Source: Hydrangea macrophylla
Taxonomy: Eukaryota > Streptophyta > Magnoliopsida > Cornales > Hydrangeaceae
NCBI GenBank assembly: GCA_033977485.1
Contig: CM066982.1
Coordinates: 38,108,218 to 38,172,217 of the forward strand
DNA: 64,000 bases
Reading direction: 5' to 3'
The notes beneath the pieces are model-generated. The model did no database searches. It was not told the DNA's origin and saw only the letters and a program-made list of their open reading frames with translations. The position numbers were made by a program, and so were the translations under genes. Shown in pieces: positions 11,905 to 24,140 of this stretch (the first letter of the stretch is position 1; each line of letters begins with the position of its first letter).

Positions 11905-13193
11905 TTGATTAGATCAGGGTTTGTGGAAGGAACAACCAAGTCGACTAGGGTTGAGGATATGACATACGAAGCCGATATGGAAGCTAGGGTGGCCGTAATG
12001 CAAGCTGCGTTGGATCAGAGCAGAGAACACAATCGAGAAGAACTTTCCACCATGATGAGAATGATTGAGCAGCTGACTAATCTGCCGCCACCATTACTTC
12101 CGGTGCATCATGAGAAAGAAGACTTTGGGGAGACAGTTTAACCAAAGGTTCAGCTAGATCAGGAAACTCAGGACAAGTTAGCTAAGATCGACAAGCTAGA
12201 GAGTGTGATCAGGAAAAGTAAAGGGGTGGATGAGTACTTGTTTAACGTTGAGGGGTTGTGTGACCATCCGAAAGCCAAACTCCTAGAGTAGTTTAAGATG
12301 CCACATATTGAATTCTTCAATGGAACAAAAAATTTGAAGAACCATCTGCGGCTTTATATAGGAACTTTGCAACCCATAAGTATTGGGCCTGACTTCTTCG
12401 CTCTATTGCTTCCAAGAGTTTTGAGTGGGGTAGTACTTTCATGGTACATAATGCTAGAACCAGCCATAACCAGAGATTGGGAGGCATTGGCCAAATCTTT
12501 CATGGCTCAGTATTCGTACAACCAGTCATTTTATATAACTATAAGAGATCTAGAAACCACTAGACAATAGTATAGGGAATCCTTCGCAGGTTTCCTTACT
12601 CGTTGGAGGGCTAAAGCTGGTCAAATGACTAACAAGCTGACGGATAAGGATTAAGTCCGAATGATCATCATAAATCTACAGTCCGTGTACTTAGAGAGGC
12701 TAGAATTACAATCCATTGTGAGCTTTGAACAACTATTTGAAATCAGGGATGGAAAGATCAAGAAAGAGAGCACGAGCAATCGATATAGAAAGACAGAGAG
12801 GCTAGTCTATCATTAGTCTGCTGACATCAACATACTATCTCCTCAGCCTTTTCAGAAAGAGCGTCGAAGCATGGTTAATGTAAGAGGGAATTAGAATTAG
12901 AGGCAGTCGAAAGAGAAAAGAGAATGCTAGAAAAGGGGTGTTTGCAGAAATTGGAACCCAAACCAGAGCCTAATCCACTTCTACCGGGTTTCAAAACTGA
13001 ATTCTATTGTGACTTTCATCAAGGTCGTGGACATAGCATAAATAGATGCTGGAGACTTCACCATGATATTGAAGATTTGATTCAAAAAGGGGTCATATCC
13101 CCTCCTCCTGGTCAGTCAAATGTTCAGAAGAATCCTCTCCCTAATCATAAGGATAACCTACCAAATGTCAATTTCGTGGAAGAAGGGTCTTAG
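11905..13193 (+). pseudogene. gag: Decayed gag of element H (Tat/Ogre type)
   Basis: Plus-strand pieces 11905-12141, 12298-12570 and 12924-13193 are homologous in order to the gag of element C. They hold an N-terminal helical region with MMRMIEQL, a capsid core with VLSGVVLSWYIMLEP and the YSYNQ...VRDLETTRQ-like stretch, and a C-terminal knuckle FYCDFHQGRGHSINRC. In the knuckle the zinc ligands read C-x2-H-x4-H-x4-C, as in C, not the usual CCHC. Several stops (for example at 12139, 12289, 12568 and 12652) break the frame. It is non-functional and clearly older than C. Confidence 0.85.
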
Positions 13194-14114
13194 AGTTATA
13201 ACCCTATGATCTACATTAGATTTTTAGATCAGCTAGCTGTGGATGTTCAGCTCCCAGAAAGTGCTGCAATTTGTATCTTAAGGAATGTAGAAGAAGAAGA
13301 GTGGGTCAAAGAAGCACTAGCATTTGAAGAGGAGATAGCCAACAAAAATCTCACAATTGAATGGTAGGATCCTAATACCATCACTGATGACTTGATCTGG
13401 TATGAAGAAGAAAAGACCATAGAAGCAATCACCGAAGAAGAAAGCACTAAGCCAATAAAAGGATTGGTGAAGTCTTCCAAAAGCCTTGAATTAAAGGATA
13501 ATCCCCGACGATTCTGTGTGGAAAGTCACTACTGGCACTGAAAAGTTGGCCAAAAAACTTGAGTCAATCTGGATCGCCAATGAATCCAACCACTTGACCC
13601 GCTCTGGATGTCATTTTAGAGTTAGAAAATCGTGGAAGAGAAACATGGAATGAAAAATAAGTTGTCAAAGCAAAAGAGGCTGATAAGGGAACCATGAGTG
13701 AAGAAGAAGATGAAATCCTAAAGCAGTTAAAGAAACACAAGCCTGGATCTCAGTATGGGGTTTGCTGATGACCTCTCACAAACACAGACAGGCTATGCTT
13801 GACACGCTCCACTGATTGGATGTTCTGTCAACACTACACCCAAAGATCTATTGAACAAGATCTCTTCAAAGTCTCGCAAGCCTATAATCACATTCACAGA
13901 TGAAGATTTACCATCAGAAGGGGCACACCATAACAGGGCTCTCTACATCACTATACACTGCCTGGGGAATAGAGTACCGGTTTGCTTGATAGATAATGGA
14001 TCATCTTTGAATGTGTGTCCTCTCTAAACAGCTCTCAAAATAGGACTACCTATTTCAGAACTCTTGCCATCAACACAGACTGTGAGGGCCTATGATAATA
14101 CTCAAAGGGCCATC
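13194..14114 (+). pseudogene. pro: Decayed gag-protease linker and protease of H, 5' part
   Basis: After an acidic linker with several stops, the stretch from about 13880 encodes a protease-like segment with VPVCLIDNGSSLNVCPL, in which DNGS corresponds to the aspartic protease active site. It then reads RAYDNTQRA up to 14114. Element C inserted here, duplicating CCATC at 14110-14114. The frame resumes at 43630. The same residues occur in the protease of C at 37237-37890. Confidence 0.8.
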
Positions 14115-16415
14115 TGTGGATATCGCAATTTTCTTACCCACAGCTTTTCTTTTAAAGTTCTTTTAAAATTTCAAATTCAAAACAAATGAGTCACCACTTA
14201 ATTTTTAAAAGGAAAATTAAGAAACCATTTTAAAAGCAACTGATCTTTTGTGAAACCAAAAATTAACTAGGTCCGGGGATTATGGAATGAGAAGGGAAGG
14301 AGCCCATCGGACTAAAACACCCCTTCTCATCCTATCTCGCGATAGGCCTATACTTAACATCCTTTTAATTGAATTACTAATCTAAGCATGCCCTCAACTA
14401 ATACATAGATATACGTATACATTACACAAACATGTCAAAATGGTGCAAAATTACCAATTTACAAAATATCATTCAAAAGCCACGTAATTTAAGTAGCAAG
14501 CAACATGATATGCAATAAAGAACAAGAGAACTTACCTGGGATCCAGTCGCAAATATTAAACGTGCAATGCATGCGATTAAATAAAACATAGGAAAAGAGT
14601 CTCAAATCCACATATATACATGTAAGGCAAAATCTTAATTCTAATGCGTCGCGCATAAAGATCAAGAAAATTGATAAAATCAAGAAATTAAAGTAAGCTA
14701 AGAGGGATTCAAGAAGTCATACCTTAATAGCGCTGCAAAACAAAGGGTTAGTCCACATGGTATGCAAGATATGAAGTTAGAAATAACAATCCTAAATTTC
14801 TAGCTTAAATCTATCAAATATAATTAAATCTAAAGCAACTAAGTCCTAATTACAAGTGTCAAGCCATATGGATGAATATGTACATGAACAAGAAAAAATT
14901 GTGAAATACTCGGTGATTTAGATCACTTAAACTTTGAATTCAAGCTTAACTAATCATTATTGAAACATGGTTTGATCGTTAACTTATGAAAATATCATCT
15001 AGGCCATTATTCACATGATTGATTAAAACTATTGTAGAATTCTAAAAATTGCTGAGAGCAGATCATAACTTTAAAGAAATAAAAAACATGGTTCCCGTGG
15101 TTTGATCTTGATGAATTTTGGACACAAGATGCCTCTATATGTCTAGTTGTTAACCCAAAAAAGAAATCAAAGTTTCAACGGTTGGATCTCAAGGAATTGG
15201 ACAAAAACCAGACATCACTCAGCATTCTACAACCTTCTGTCCAGAGTTCTTGCACGATTTTCTAAAATTAGAAAAAAGATCAGAAAATGATTTGTTCTTT
15301 TTAGGGTGACTTCCTAACACATTAATCTACTTAGAAAAAATTATTTTGGATCACAAATACTTTATTAAGGTTCTGATTTAATTATTTCAAAAGAGTGTTA
15401 CTGTTTTGAAACTCTGGACAGATTGTAGTGACTTCACAAATCTCATGACCAAACCACTCTAAACATGAAATCTCCTTAAAACAAAAATTTTAGTGGTAAA
15501 ACATTGTGTTATTGACACTTTACCGTTGGTTTCATTCTTCGAACTAAAAATCTTTGATCAAAAACAGTTTGTGAACTCACTGTTTTCATTTGTCAAGTTC
15601 AACTTTTATTTGTTAACCACAACTATTAAACCATGAAGTTGGACTCAAACTACACCATTTTCTCCTACCATTTGATGGTCATTGAAGGCTAAAGACCTTT
15701 ATATTTGTAGATTTCAAATGAAGTATGAATGGACTTCATGAAATCTCAAGATAATGAATCTAAACCATAGAGATGGGCTTAGACTCAAACTAATTTCTCT
15801 TACCACTTGATGGTCATTGTAGATGAAGATACGACTAATACTCATGAGCCTTCATGAGTCTCAAGAGAGAAGTACAAACAAACATAGCTAATACCCATAG
15901 GTTTTCAAGGAATATGGAAGAGGATTCCATGAAAAACCTTAAGTTAAATAATCTCAAACCATGGTGGGGGTTTAGATTCATTTACTTGCTCTTATATAAA
16001 GGATGATCAACCTTGACTCTCATGGGGGAGCACAAGCTGACATGGAATCAAGGGATCCAACTCATGAGATTCAAGTGAAGTATGGAAGACTTCCAAGAAT
16101 CTCAAGAGAGAAGTATAAACAAAGAAGAAGAAAAGAAGGAACTAAAAGAAAAAGGCAATTAAAGTTTGCAAGTTCCCTAATAAAACTTCTAAACAAAGGT
16201 TAATCAAAAGACCAAGTAGTTTTAAGATTAGAAGTGCAAAAGAATGAAGAAAAACAACTTGTGGTTAGAGGATCACCTCCAAACTATCCTCAAAGCTTCC
16301 CTCCTTTGAAGATCTTCCAAGCTCTTCTCTCTTAAAAATGTGTTAGTGTGGTGGCAGTTGCTTCTTGTGTATTTTTGTTGTTGTGTATATGTTGTCTATC
16401 CTCCTAAGGAAGATC

Positions 16416-16428
16416 CTCCTTTTATAGA
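16416..16428 (-). promoter_or_regulatory. Probable TATA box of the C LTR (3' copy)
   Basis: On the minus strand the sequence is TCTATAAAAGGAGG, a good TATA match about 690 bp into the LTR. The same box is at 42926-42938 in the 5' LTR, where it would start genomic RNA. The palindrome array at 16555-16641 lies about 130 bp upstream of it. Confidence 0.6.
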
Positions 16429-16554
16429 CAAAATTACCAAGTATTCTCAGTGAATTTGGAGTAAAAGACAGGTGTAAACATCTCATTTGGTGGTACAATA
16501 AGTACTTCCTGAAAACAAACAGACTGTTGCAGAAGGCGGCAGTTAAAAGAATTT

Positions 16555-16850
16555 GCGGCAGTCAGTGGATGCCGGTGCGGCACTCCGTGACAACCGCAAT
16601 GGCAGTCAGTTATTGCCGCGCGGCATCCAGTGAGAGCCATTTAAAAACACCGATTGTCGCGTTTGAGTCAAAATTCCTTTTCCATTTTTGTTGTTTTATC
16701 CGCATACATGTACGTATTGTACCATAAAATACGGACTGTTAAAGCAAACGGCATTCAGAAATTGTCGGCGGCACTTAGTAAGTGTCGGTCCGGCATTCTG
16801 TGACTGCGGTACGGCACTCACTGAGTGCCGCAAACAACTGCCATGTGCCG
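16555..16850. promoter_or_regulatory. GCGGCA-TCAGTGA-TGCCGC array in the C LTR (3' copy)
   Basis: Units of the imperfect palindrome GCGGCANTCAGTGANTGCCGC start at 16555, 16577, 16599 and 16620 (21-22 bp apart). A second group lies at 16749-16850, including CGGCACTCACTGAGTGCCG. Arms CGGCACTCA and TGAGTGCCG are complementary, so each unit is a near-palindrome. The block lies directly upstream of the TATA box in element sense. It recurs at 43064-43150 and 43260-43345 in the 5' LTR. Confidence 0.8.
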
Positions 16851-17113
16851 GTTTTTGTTGAACTTCCCCTTTTTGGGTCTTCCTTTTCTCCTTTTTCTTA
16901 AGGAAACTTATTTTCGAAGATCTTTTCCAAAAGTGATGTTTTATACCTAAATTCTCCTAAATACCTGGTATTTCCTTCTGTGAAAATTTTACCGCGTTTG
17001 GAGAACTTTTGTAAGAGTTTGGAACACTTCGAATCTTTCGGTCGTTGTCATCATCGGATATGGAGGTGACACTCTCCTTAATTCGACGTTTGGCCAAAAT
17101 CAAGGTGTCTACA

Positions 17114-17128
17114 GTCGCCCCTCTTCGA
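17114..17128 (-). other. Polypurine tract of element C
   Basis: Minus strand GAAGAGGGGCGAC directly abuts the 3' LTR. This is the normal place and composition for the plus-strand primer, with two pyrimidine interruptions. Confidence 0.7.
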
Positions 17129-17281
17129 CGGAGCTTGTGGGGCAACACGAACCATAAGCGAACGTCGAAGCCTGTGTGAAGACAGGTCTTTGACCAAACT
17201 GTCAGATTAAAGGGAAAAACAAAATGCATTGGAAAAGGAAGCGAGTGCGCAGAGGAATTCTAATTGATCGTGCTCCATGAT

Positions 17282-17325
17282 GAGCTGCCTACGTATCCCA
17301 TCAGGAATCAGACCAAAGCGTAGTT
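17282..17325. other. Conserved hairpin motif of C, copy 1
   Basis: The plus strand reads GCTGCCTACGTATCCC, then GGAATCAGACC and AAGCGTAGTTC. CTACG and CGTAG can pair, as can TCCC and GGGA-like bases, giving an interrupted stem. Two further copies lie between integrase and the accessory gene at 32651-32693 and 32747-32793. Function is unknown. Confidence 0.65.
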
Positions 17326-17570
17326 CGGGCATGGGGTCAAACACATACAAACACAAATAGTCATACGGATGGATGCACCTATCCTATCGTGATGCGCATG
17401 CCATGTAATGGTGATTCTTGAATAGACCCGGTTATGCAAGCGTCATGCGTATCATGTCTTCCCTACGTATGACGCACATTACGTGACGTGCTAGTCAGAG
17501 AAGATTTACCTAATTCTTGACTGATGCAAAATCTGTTATGGGGTCATGAAAATGCTTTTGATTTGATTTT

Positions 17571-18035
17571 GGGGTTAACGCAAATTTGTTGCGAGAACCG
17601 AGAATGTAAATCTGTTACATTCTCAAAACAAAGGATCGATGTAAATTTGTTACGCAGATCGAAAATATAAATCTGTTATATTCTCAGAACGGGGGTTAAC
17701 GCAAATTTGTTGCGAGAACCGAGAATGTAAATCCGTTACATTCTCAAAACAAAGGATCGAAGTAAATTTGTTATGCGGATCAAGAATATAAATCTGTTAT
17801 ATTCTCAGAACGGGGGTTAACGCAAATTTATTGCGAGAACCGAGAATGTAAATTTGTTACACTCTCAAAATAGAGGATCGGCGTAAATTTGTTACGCGGA
17901 TTGAGAATATAAATCTGTTATATTCTCAGAATGGGGATTAACGCAAATTTGTTGCGAGAACTGAGAATGTAAATCTGTGGCATAAATTTGTTACGCGGAT
18001 CGAGAATATAAATATGCTATATTCCAAAACGAGGT
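17571..18035. repeat. 121-bp tandem repeat in the 3' region of C
   Basis: Units start with GGGGTTAACGCAAATTTG-like sequence at about 17571, 17692, 17813 and 17934, exactly 121 bp apart; the last is truncated. Each unit holds two related halves with GTAAATTTGTTAC and ATTCTC, so the period is likely a doubled unit of about 60 bp. Tandem arrays between pol and 3' LTR are known in Tat/Ogre elements and can seed satellites. Confidence 0.85.
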
Positions 18036-18045
18036 AATCAAAACT

Positions 18046-18345
18046 TCGAAGCCACAGGCTCAAATCTATTCTAGTTTTTTTTTTTTTCGAAATGTAGAGC
18101 CTGCGGGCTTAATTCTATCTTTAATTTCAAGATCTAGAGCCCATAGGTTCAAATCTACCTTAATTTTCAAAAACTGGGGGCCAACGGGCACAAATTTATT
18201 TCAATTTTTTGAAATTTGGAGCCCACAGGATCGAATTTTATTTCAACTTTTTGAAATTTGGGGCCCATAGGCTCGAATTTATCTTAATTTTCAAAATTTG
18301 GAGCCCGCGGGCTCAAATTCATTCTAAAATTTTGAAATTTGTAGC
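18046..18345. repeat. Short tandem repeat with palindromic GAGCCCGCGGGCTC core
   Basis: Six or seven degenerate units of about 40-60 bp each contain a core like GAGCCCACAGGCTC followed by AAATTTATTTCAATTTTTTG. The copy at 18301-18314 is a perfect 14-bp palindrome, GAGCCCGCGGGCTC. No coding content. Confidence 0.75.
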
Positions 18346-18479
18346 CAATTTAAGCCTAAAAACGACCCCAGGGGCCAAAAGTGCAATGAGGGCAAATTTT
18401 GGGGGGCTCAAGTTCAATTTTCGAGACCTGATTTGAATTCTTGGGGAGAAAATGAAGGGTCTTGGAACCGACTTAACCG

Positions 18480-18605
18480 CGGCACACGCGGCTTTTCGCG
18501 ACAGTCAGTGACTGCCGTGTGGCACTCACAGAGTGCCGTTGCGGCACTCAGAGAGTGCCGCGCGGCAATTCACTGAACGCCGCGCACGAAAATCGAGTGC
18601 CGCGT
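18480..18605. promoter_or_regulatory. Palindrome array upstream of antisense accessory gene 1 of C
   Basis: At least five units of the LTR motif are packed here, for example GACAGTCAGTGACTGCCGT, TGGCACTCACAGAGTGCCG and GCGGCACTCAGAGAGTGCCG, at about 21-22 bp spacing. It is the same motif as in the C LTR but lies inside the element, about 250 bp before the first exon of the gene at 18851. A promoter role for the antisense gene is inferred. Confidence 0.75.
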
Positions 18606-18741
18606 TTGAGCAGCAGTGGCTTAAACCGCCGATTTCATTTCATTTCTTTTCATTCTCTCAACTCCCTCTAACCCAAAATCTCTCTAGAGAAAATTTTCCT
18701 CTTCTCTTTTCTTGCTTGGATTGATCTACCGGGGCTCTTAG

Positions 18742-18847
18742 GTTAGTTCTACTCGATCAAAACTCAGATTATTCTCATTATTTTATTGTTTTTCTGAATT
18801 TATTCGTGAATTTAACGCACGGATCTCTCTCTCTCTCTCTTTGACAG
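18742..18847 (+). other. Probable leader intron of accessory gene 1
   Basis: The donor TTAG|GTTAGT follows a pyrimidine-rich leader (18640-18741). The acceptor lies after a CT run, TTTGACAG, three bases before the start codon at 18851. Splice signs are good on the plus strand, although no transcript is available to test them. Confidence 0.55.
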
Positions 18848-18850
18848 ATT

Positions 18851-21800
18851 ATGGCGAGCGGTTCGGGGAGAAAAAATAAGGCCAAGTATACGGCCACTCA
18901 TTATCCTGATGCCACACTCTTGCTCCAGGACCCGGACGAGCATCTATCTGCCCGCACTTCAAGCGCGAGGTAAACGCTCCCCCTTTTCTTTTTAATTTTC
19001 TTCTTTTAGAACTTTATGAATGGAATGCATAATGAATCATAACTTTGAATGTCTCATTTCAAATGCAAATGCCACGCTTGTAGCGTTTTCATACGTTCTT
19101 TATTCAAGATTTTGCATTTCTATATTGCTTCCCATGAACTTTATGAATATTATGCCTGACGAATCACAATTTATTATTATTATTATTATTATTTTTCCCA
19201 TGCTTGTTGAACTTTCGGGCATTCCACCTGTATCAATTCCCTTATTTTTCTTTCGACTTTTCTCAAGGACTTTTGAATGCCATTTGTGTTTAACCAAAAT
19301 TTCAAACACCTCTTGTGAATAAAGAACCTAATGCTTGCGAATTTTCCTTCCCATTTTTCTCAAGATTTATGAATGCGATGCGTTTTAATTGAAATCTTGA
19401 ATATTCCCTAGTGTTTTATTATACTTGTGAATTTTCTTGAGCGTTTCAAACGCCCTTTTATTATTCCAAATTGATTTTGAATGCTTGTGATCATATACTC
19501 CTCTTTGAAACCATGCTTCTTTCGAACCTAAATTTCTTTTGAACTTTCACAAGTTTATATACACATATATTTCAAAAATATGAACAAACTCCTCTCTCTC
19601 TTTTTCTCTTTCTTGAAATCTCTCCAGTACTTTTGAACATTCTCACTTCTTTTATTATTCTGTGAATGACTGCTAAGCTTTATATGAATGAGTGCCATGC
19701 TTGTGAAACTTTCTATGAATATTTTTGAATTTTCCCTTTCTTCCTCTCTCTCTCTCTCTTTTATTCATTCTGATGTCGCTTTTCCTCTATCTCCTTATTA
19801 TCACCTGCTTATATATTATTTTTTGTTGTTCACTTTTATCCAATTACTAACACTGAAACTTGTGGTTCTTTCTTGCAGCTACAGCCCAAGGTGTTAAAGG
19901 GGCATGGCAGTCTCGCTCATGGCTATGAGTGGTACGGGGAGCTCAGTGAGACTGTACAGGTACAGGGGTTCGTCAGTGATGCAGGTTTTGGGGACTTCGT
20001 CAAACTTTTGACGAAGAGCTCCAACGACTTACGGCAGATCCATGCGCTGGAGGAGAGATGGTGGGATACCACCAATACCTTTCACTTTGATTTTTGGGAG
20101 ATGATGATGACTCCCCTGAACTTCAGCATGATTACAGGGATTCTATTCAGGGGAGAGCCCTTACGGTACTTGGATGCGACCAGAGAGTGGGACCAGGTGG
20201 AGGTATTGCTTGGAGCAGTTCCGGAGGAGCCTTTTGTCACGGCAAAGTGGTTCATGGACACATTCCGGGGCAAACCGGACTTTACCGATGAGTAGATGGC
20301 TCGGGGCTTCATGATGTATATGCTGGGGTGCTCCTTGTTGAGCACCAAGGGCGATCGGTTCTCCATCACCGTGGTATCCTCTTTGTAGCACATGGACCAG
20401 ATACATGAGTATGACTGGGCTGGTGCAGGATTAGCCATCCTGTACAAGCATATGGGAGAGATCTCCCGGGACAGGCCGGCTTCTACTGGCGGTTTTTGGA
20501 GGGCGTGGGAGGTACGTCCTTTCTTTTTTTATTTCTATTTTAGTATTTATTATGCTTTCGGATGATCATTTAAACTGTGAGACTCATGACCTCTTTCTCT
20601 TTTCATTCATTGCAGATTTGGTCCCACGAGTACTTTCGCATGATGTCCCCCGAGACACGCAATGTCGACGCCCCCATCATGCCCCAGGGACTGAAATGGA
20701 CGAACGACAGGGTCGGGCGGAAGACTGGGGCACATGATTTTATTTTGTTCAGGAACTTCCTGACGAACCTGAGGGAGCAGCACGTTCGCTGGTAGCCATG
20801 GCTCAGGGCGCTTCCCGAGGCTTCTGCGAGGGTTCGGGCATCGGGTGGATGGGATGAGGCGGCTTATGGATGGGCCAGAGGCCCAGGCATGGTATTTGGG
20901 AGAAAGGGTGACTAGGCAGTCACTGGCGGCTCTGGGATTTTTTGTGCCACACCCTCCTCCAGTTTCTATGAGAGCCACAGATACGCTTCAGGGTAGCGAG
21001 CTCACGGCTGCTCTGGCTGGCTCGGGTATTCATGGCTTCTTGGAGCCTCCCACAGGATACGCAGCTTTCCGTGCTACTAAGCGGATGCCGAACTTCCCTC
21101 TAATGGAAATGACTCGGGTGAGTACAAGATTCCTTCAATCTTTCATGAGTTTCTTTTTAATCTTTATTTATGCTTATATCGTTTTTGCAGCCCGTCCCTG
21201 CCGCTACTCGTCCTCCCGCCTTACCCGAGTGGGATTGGACCATGTCGACTGTCTCGTTCGGCGAGCCCTTCTCAACAACGATCCCCCGGCTCTCACAGGG
21301 TGCCCCTACTATCCCTCTTCATTATGATGTCATCCCGCGTGCTTATGCGGAGGAGGGCTTGACGTATGCCCACAGTGTGCGACAGTGGCTTCTTGGACGA
21401 GAGTGGATGGTAAGAAACTTATTCCAGCTTTTAACTTTAATTTGGGTCATTTTTATCAACTCTCATTCTTGTTTCCTGGTTGGTGGTTTTAGGCTGAGGG
21501 AGCTCGAGTGACTACCGCGGCTCAGCTGAGGGCTCAGGTATTATCTTCACTTTTTATTCTCAAAATCCCATTTGTTCTTCCAACACTTCTTTATTTCGGA
21601 TTCATCCCTTCTTTCTCAAGCGGAGGAGATCAGGGTCTTGTCTTAGTAGGTGGGGCAGCTTCAGCAGCGGCTCCAGCAGTTTGGCATCCCTATCAGTGAC
21701 ATTCCTGGAGACGGCGGTGTCGGACGAGGCATGGGACGAGACGGCAGTAGCGGTGGAGGCAGCAGCAGTGGAGGTAGAGGTAGGGGCGGCGGGAGCGGGA

Positions 21801-21865
21801 CAGAGTCAGAGGAGGAGCCCCTCAGGTGTGTGACCCGCCAGGCTCGAGGCCGGGGTCGAGGCTGA
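18851..21865 (+). pseudogene. Antisense accessory gene 1 of C: plant-mobile-domain-like, with introns
   Basis: Exons can be laid out with canonical junctions: 18851-18969, 19879-20511, 20616-21117, 21191-21409, 21493-21537 and about 21621-21865. Exon 2 encodes LKGHGSLAHGYEWYGEL and a region with a tryptophan and aromatic pattern typical of plant mobile domain proteins (ALEERWWDTTNTFHF). Exon 4 has LPEWDWTMSTVSFGEPF. The C terminus is a Gly/Arg-rich tail ending GRGRG. Breaks: a frameshift near the exon 1/2 junction, stops at 20293, 20386 and 20793, a frameshift before 20845, and stops in exon 6. It runs against the element. Antisense extra ORFs related to plant mobile domain proteins are known in Tat elements. 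The family call is from pattern memory and should be tested by profile search. Confidence 0.65.
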
Positions 21866-22351
21866 TCTCGCTTTCTTCCTTACTTTTTTTTTTTTTTTTA
21901 CTTTTAAGTGTTCTGGGAGGATATATACTTTATTCAGATGATTGTATATACACATACACTTTATTTTGATGGCGGCTTTAGGATAGCTGGTAGGATAGGC
22001 ACTTGGATGTCTTTTATATTTTATTGCTTTTCATTATGCTCATTCACCGTATGTGTGACCATCGCTTGGTCCTTTTATTATGCTGAACCCTCTTTTACAT
22101 TTTCTCTTGCCTGCCGTATGTGGGACCATAGCTTGGTCCCCCTTTTATTTGAGCTTTGAATGCTTCTATCTCTTTTATTTATTTTGAAATGAACAAATGA
22201 ATGAATGAATGGGTGAATGTATGTGGCCACAGCCTGGTTTTGTTGTACGTGCTGCATGATGCGCACGTTTTATTGTTCTTTATTTAGTTTTCTGTTTGCA
22301 GATGGGCTGAAATTGTTACAAATGGTCCCTGGCCAACAAAAAAACTCAGAA

Positions 22352-22480
22352 CGGCACTCGGTGAGGTCTCAGCGGCACTCGGCGAGTGCCACAGCGCCAG
22401 TCAGCAAATGCCGCAACGACACTCACGGACTGCCGCGCAGCACTTCGTTGAGTGCCGTTCTACTTTACTGAATGCCGTCC
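22352..22480. promoter_or_regulatory. Palindrome array upstream of antisense accessory gene 2 of C
   Basis: Units such as GCGGCACTCGGCGAGTGCC, GCCAGTCAGCAAATGCCGC and AGCACTTCGTTGAGTGCCG lie at about 22-bp spacing, the same family as in the C LTR. A TATA-like CATTTATACC (22501-22510) and a CT-rich leader follow, then the start codon at 22570. This order suggests an internal promoter on the plus strand. Confidence 0.7.
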
Positions 22481-22569
22481 TGACTCCAGGCAGATCTACC
22501 TCCATTTATACCCTCTTTTCTTCAAAACTCCGCAAAACAACTACCTTCTTTCATTCTCCCCTCTCTCAA

Positions 22570-23244
22570 ATGGCCCCCGTTAGCTCTCAAATCCTTTTCC
22601 CATGGATGGATACCCGCTCCGGTATCGATAAGCTCAACTTCGAGTGTTCCAGGCTAAACGACCTCTTTTCCTTCCGGCGAATGATTCTAAACAAAAGTTT
22701 GCTTCAAGCCGCTGCCCGATGTTGGGATCCTTCGCTCCACGTCTTCCGTTTCAGTCATCAAGAGATTTGTCCTTTGTTTGAAGAGTTCAGTGCTATCATT
22801 CATACTGACCCTTCCGCAAATCTGACTATTCCTCCGGTGTAAGCCGGGTATGTTCAGGACTTGGCGGCTCTTCTCCATATTTCCCGCGGTGCCGCGGGCT
22901 CTTTTGTTCACGACAGACAGGTCGACTTCGAGCGCCTCTCCTCGGTTTATGCTCTTATTGGGAATCCTTACGACAGCGGGTATCAAGTTATACGGCATAG
23001 CGCTCTATCGATTGCTATGCGTTCTTACTTTCTCTTTCAGTCATCCTTCGACATTCTCATACCGATTACCTGCGGTTTGAGAGAGATGAAGAGTGCAATC
23101 ATGCTGGTTCTTGGCGAGACTCTGATAGGGCTGGATCATGCTCATGTTAACGGGGCCATATTATCCGTCGGGGCACCTTTTGTTCTGCAGATTTGGCTCA
23201 TGGAGCATTTGGACCTCTTTATACACCCTTCCCATCTTCGCGGG
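22570..23244 (+). pseudogene. Antisense accessory gene 2 of C, 5' part
   Basis: Starts MAPVSSQILFPWMDTRSG and continues with KLNFECSRLNDLFSFRRM and QAAARCWDPSLHVFRFSHQE, a pattern I associate with the antisense extra ORFs of Tat/Ogre elements and plant mobile domain-like proteins. One stop (TAA at 22843) breaks an otherwise long frame, and the sense continues to 23244, where element E is inserted. It resumes at 31780. The leader is short and CT-rich. Function is unknown. Related domesticated proteins (MAIN, MAIL1) act in silencing and meristem maintenance, but that role cannot be carried over to this copy. Confidence 0.65.
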
Positions 23245-24140
23245 TGATGTTGTCAGAATCAAGATATAAAAGTATTCTTTACTTTTCAAAGGATTTGCAG
23301 TGTGGAAGTAAAGGTCGAACCCACAGAGATTGATTACTACTGCAACTTAATTTTAAAACCTAAGTCTAATGAATTAGGAAAAACGGATTTTGATTTGGAC
23401 TTAATTAAACTGATAACAATAAAAATAAATTTAAACTATGAAAGCAATTAAAAGTGTTTTTAATGAATGTCTAAGGGAACCTAGGATTGCAAATCCACCA
23501 CTAGTTTCATAATAGGAATATTTATGAATTACTTTAGCTTATTACGTTGGATGAATATGGGGAATTGTAGCTACAAGCCCAATTCCTCCGACAAGAAGAT
23601 AATCATGGTTCAAGCACCAACATAATCCATCTTCGGATAGCACGAATTATCTCACACTAAACTAGGGTTGTGATCTAATCCGTCTAACCTAGGCATGGAC
23701 TATTCGGATACTTGATAGCACAAATCAATAAAGCACCATCACATGTAAACCACCTAAACAAGCACAGCAAGAATAGATCGTTGAGCACATCACAGTCAAA
23801 ATAGATCTAAGACAAGAATAAATTCTGAAAGTAATGATTTAATCAATGTAAGTACGATTTATTTATGAAAATCCTCGGAACATGTGACTGTCATCCATAC
23901 ATAATAAAACTAAAATAAAAGCATAAATAAAACCCTATTACTCCTCTAGGGCTTCATTGAAACCCTAGATCGATGATCTAGCCGTCCATAGAAGTAGTAG
24001 ATAGCAAGAGGTTGATGGAGGAGGCCATGGAAACCCTTGGTCTTCTTCTTCTTCTCCTTGCTTCCCTCCCTTCAATGGCTGGAAATATGGTTGTAGAATG
24101 TGTGTATATTAATTGCCAACCCTCTAATTGAAGTAAAATA

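Larger units (their letters stand above)
14115..17113 (-). repeat. 3' LTR of element C
   Basis: 2999 bp, against 2914 bp for the 5' LTR. The main difference is about 108 bp (near 14366-14473) missing from the 5' LTR. Other differences are scattered substitutions and small indels, a few percent by eye, so C is older than A, D and E. Small open frames inside (for example 16003-16203) have no recognisable domain. Confidence 0.92.

Noticed and set aside
16003..16203. 66-codon frame in the C LTR
   Set aside because: It lies in A-rich LTR sequence, is Lys-rich for that reason, and is not maintained in the other LTR.
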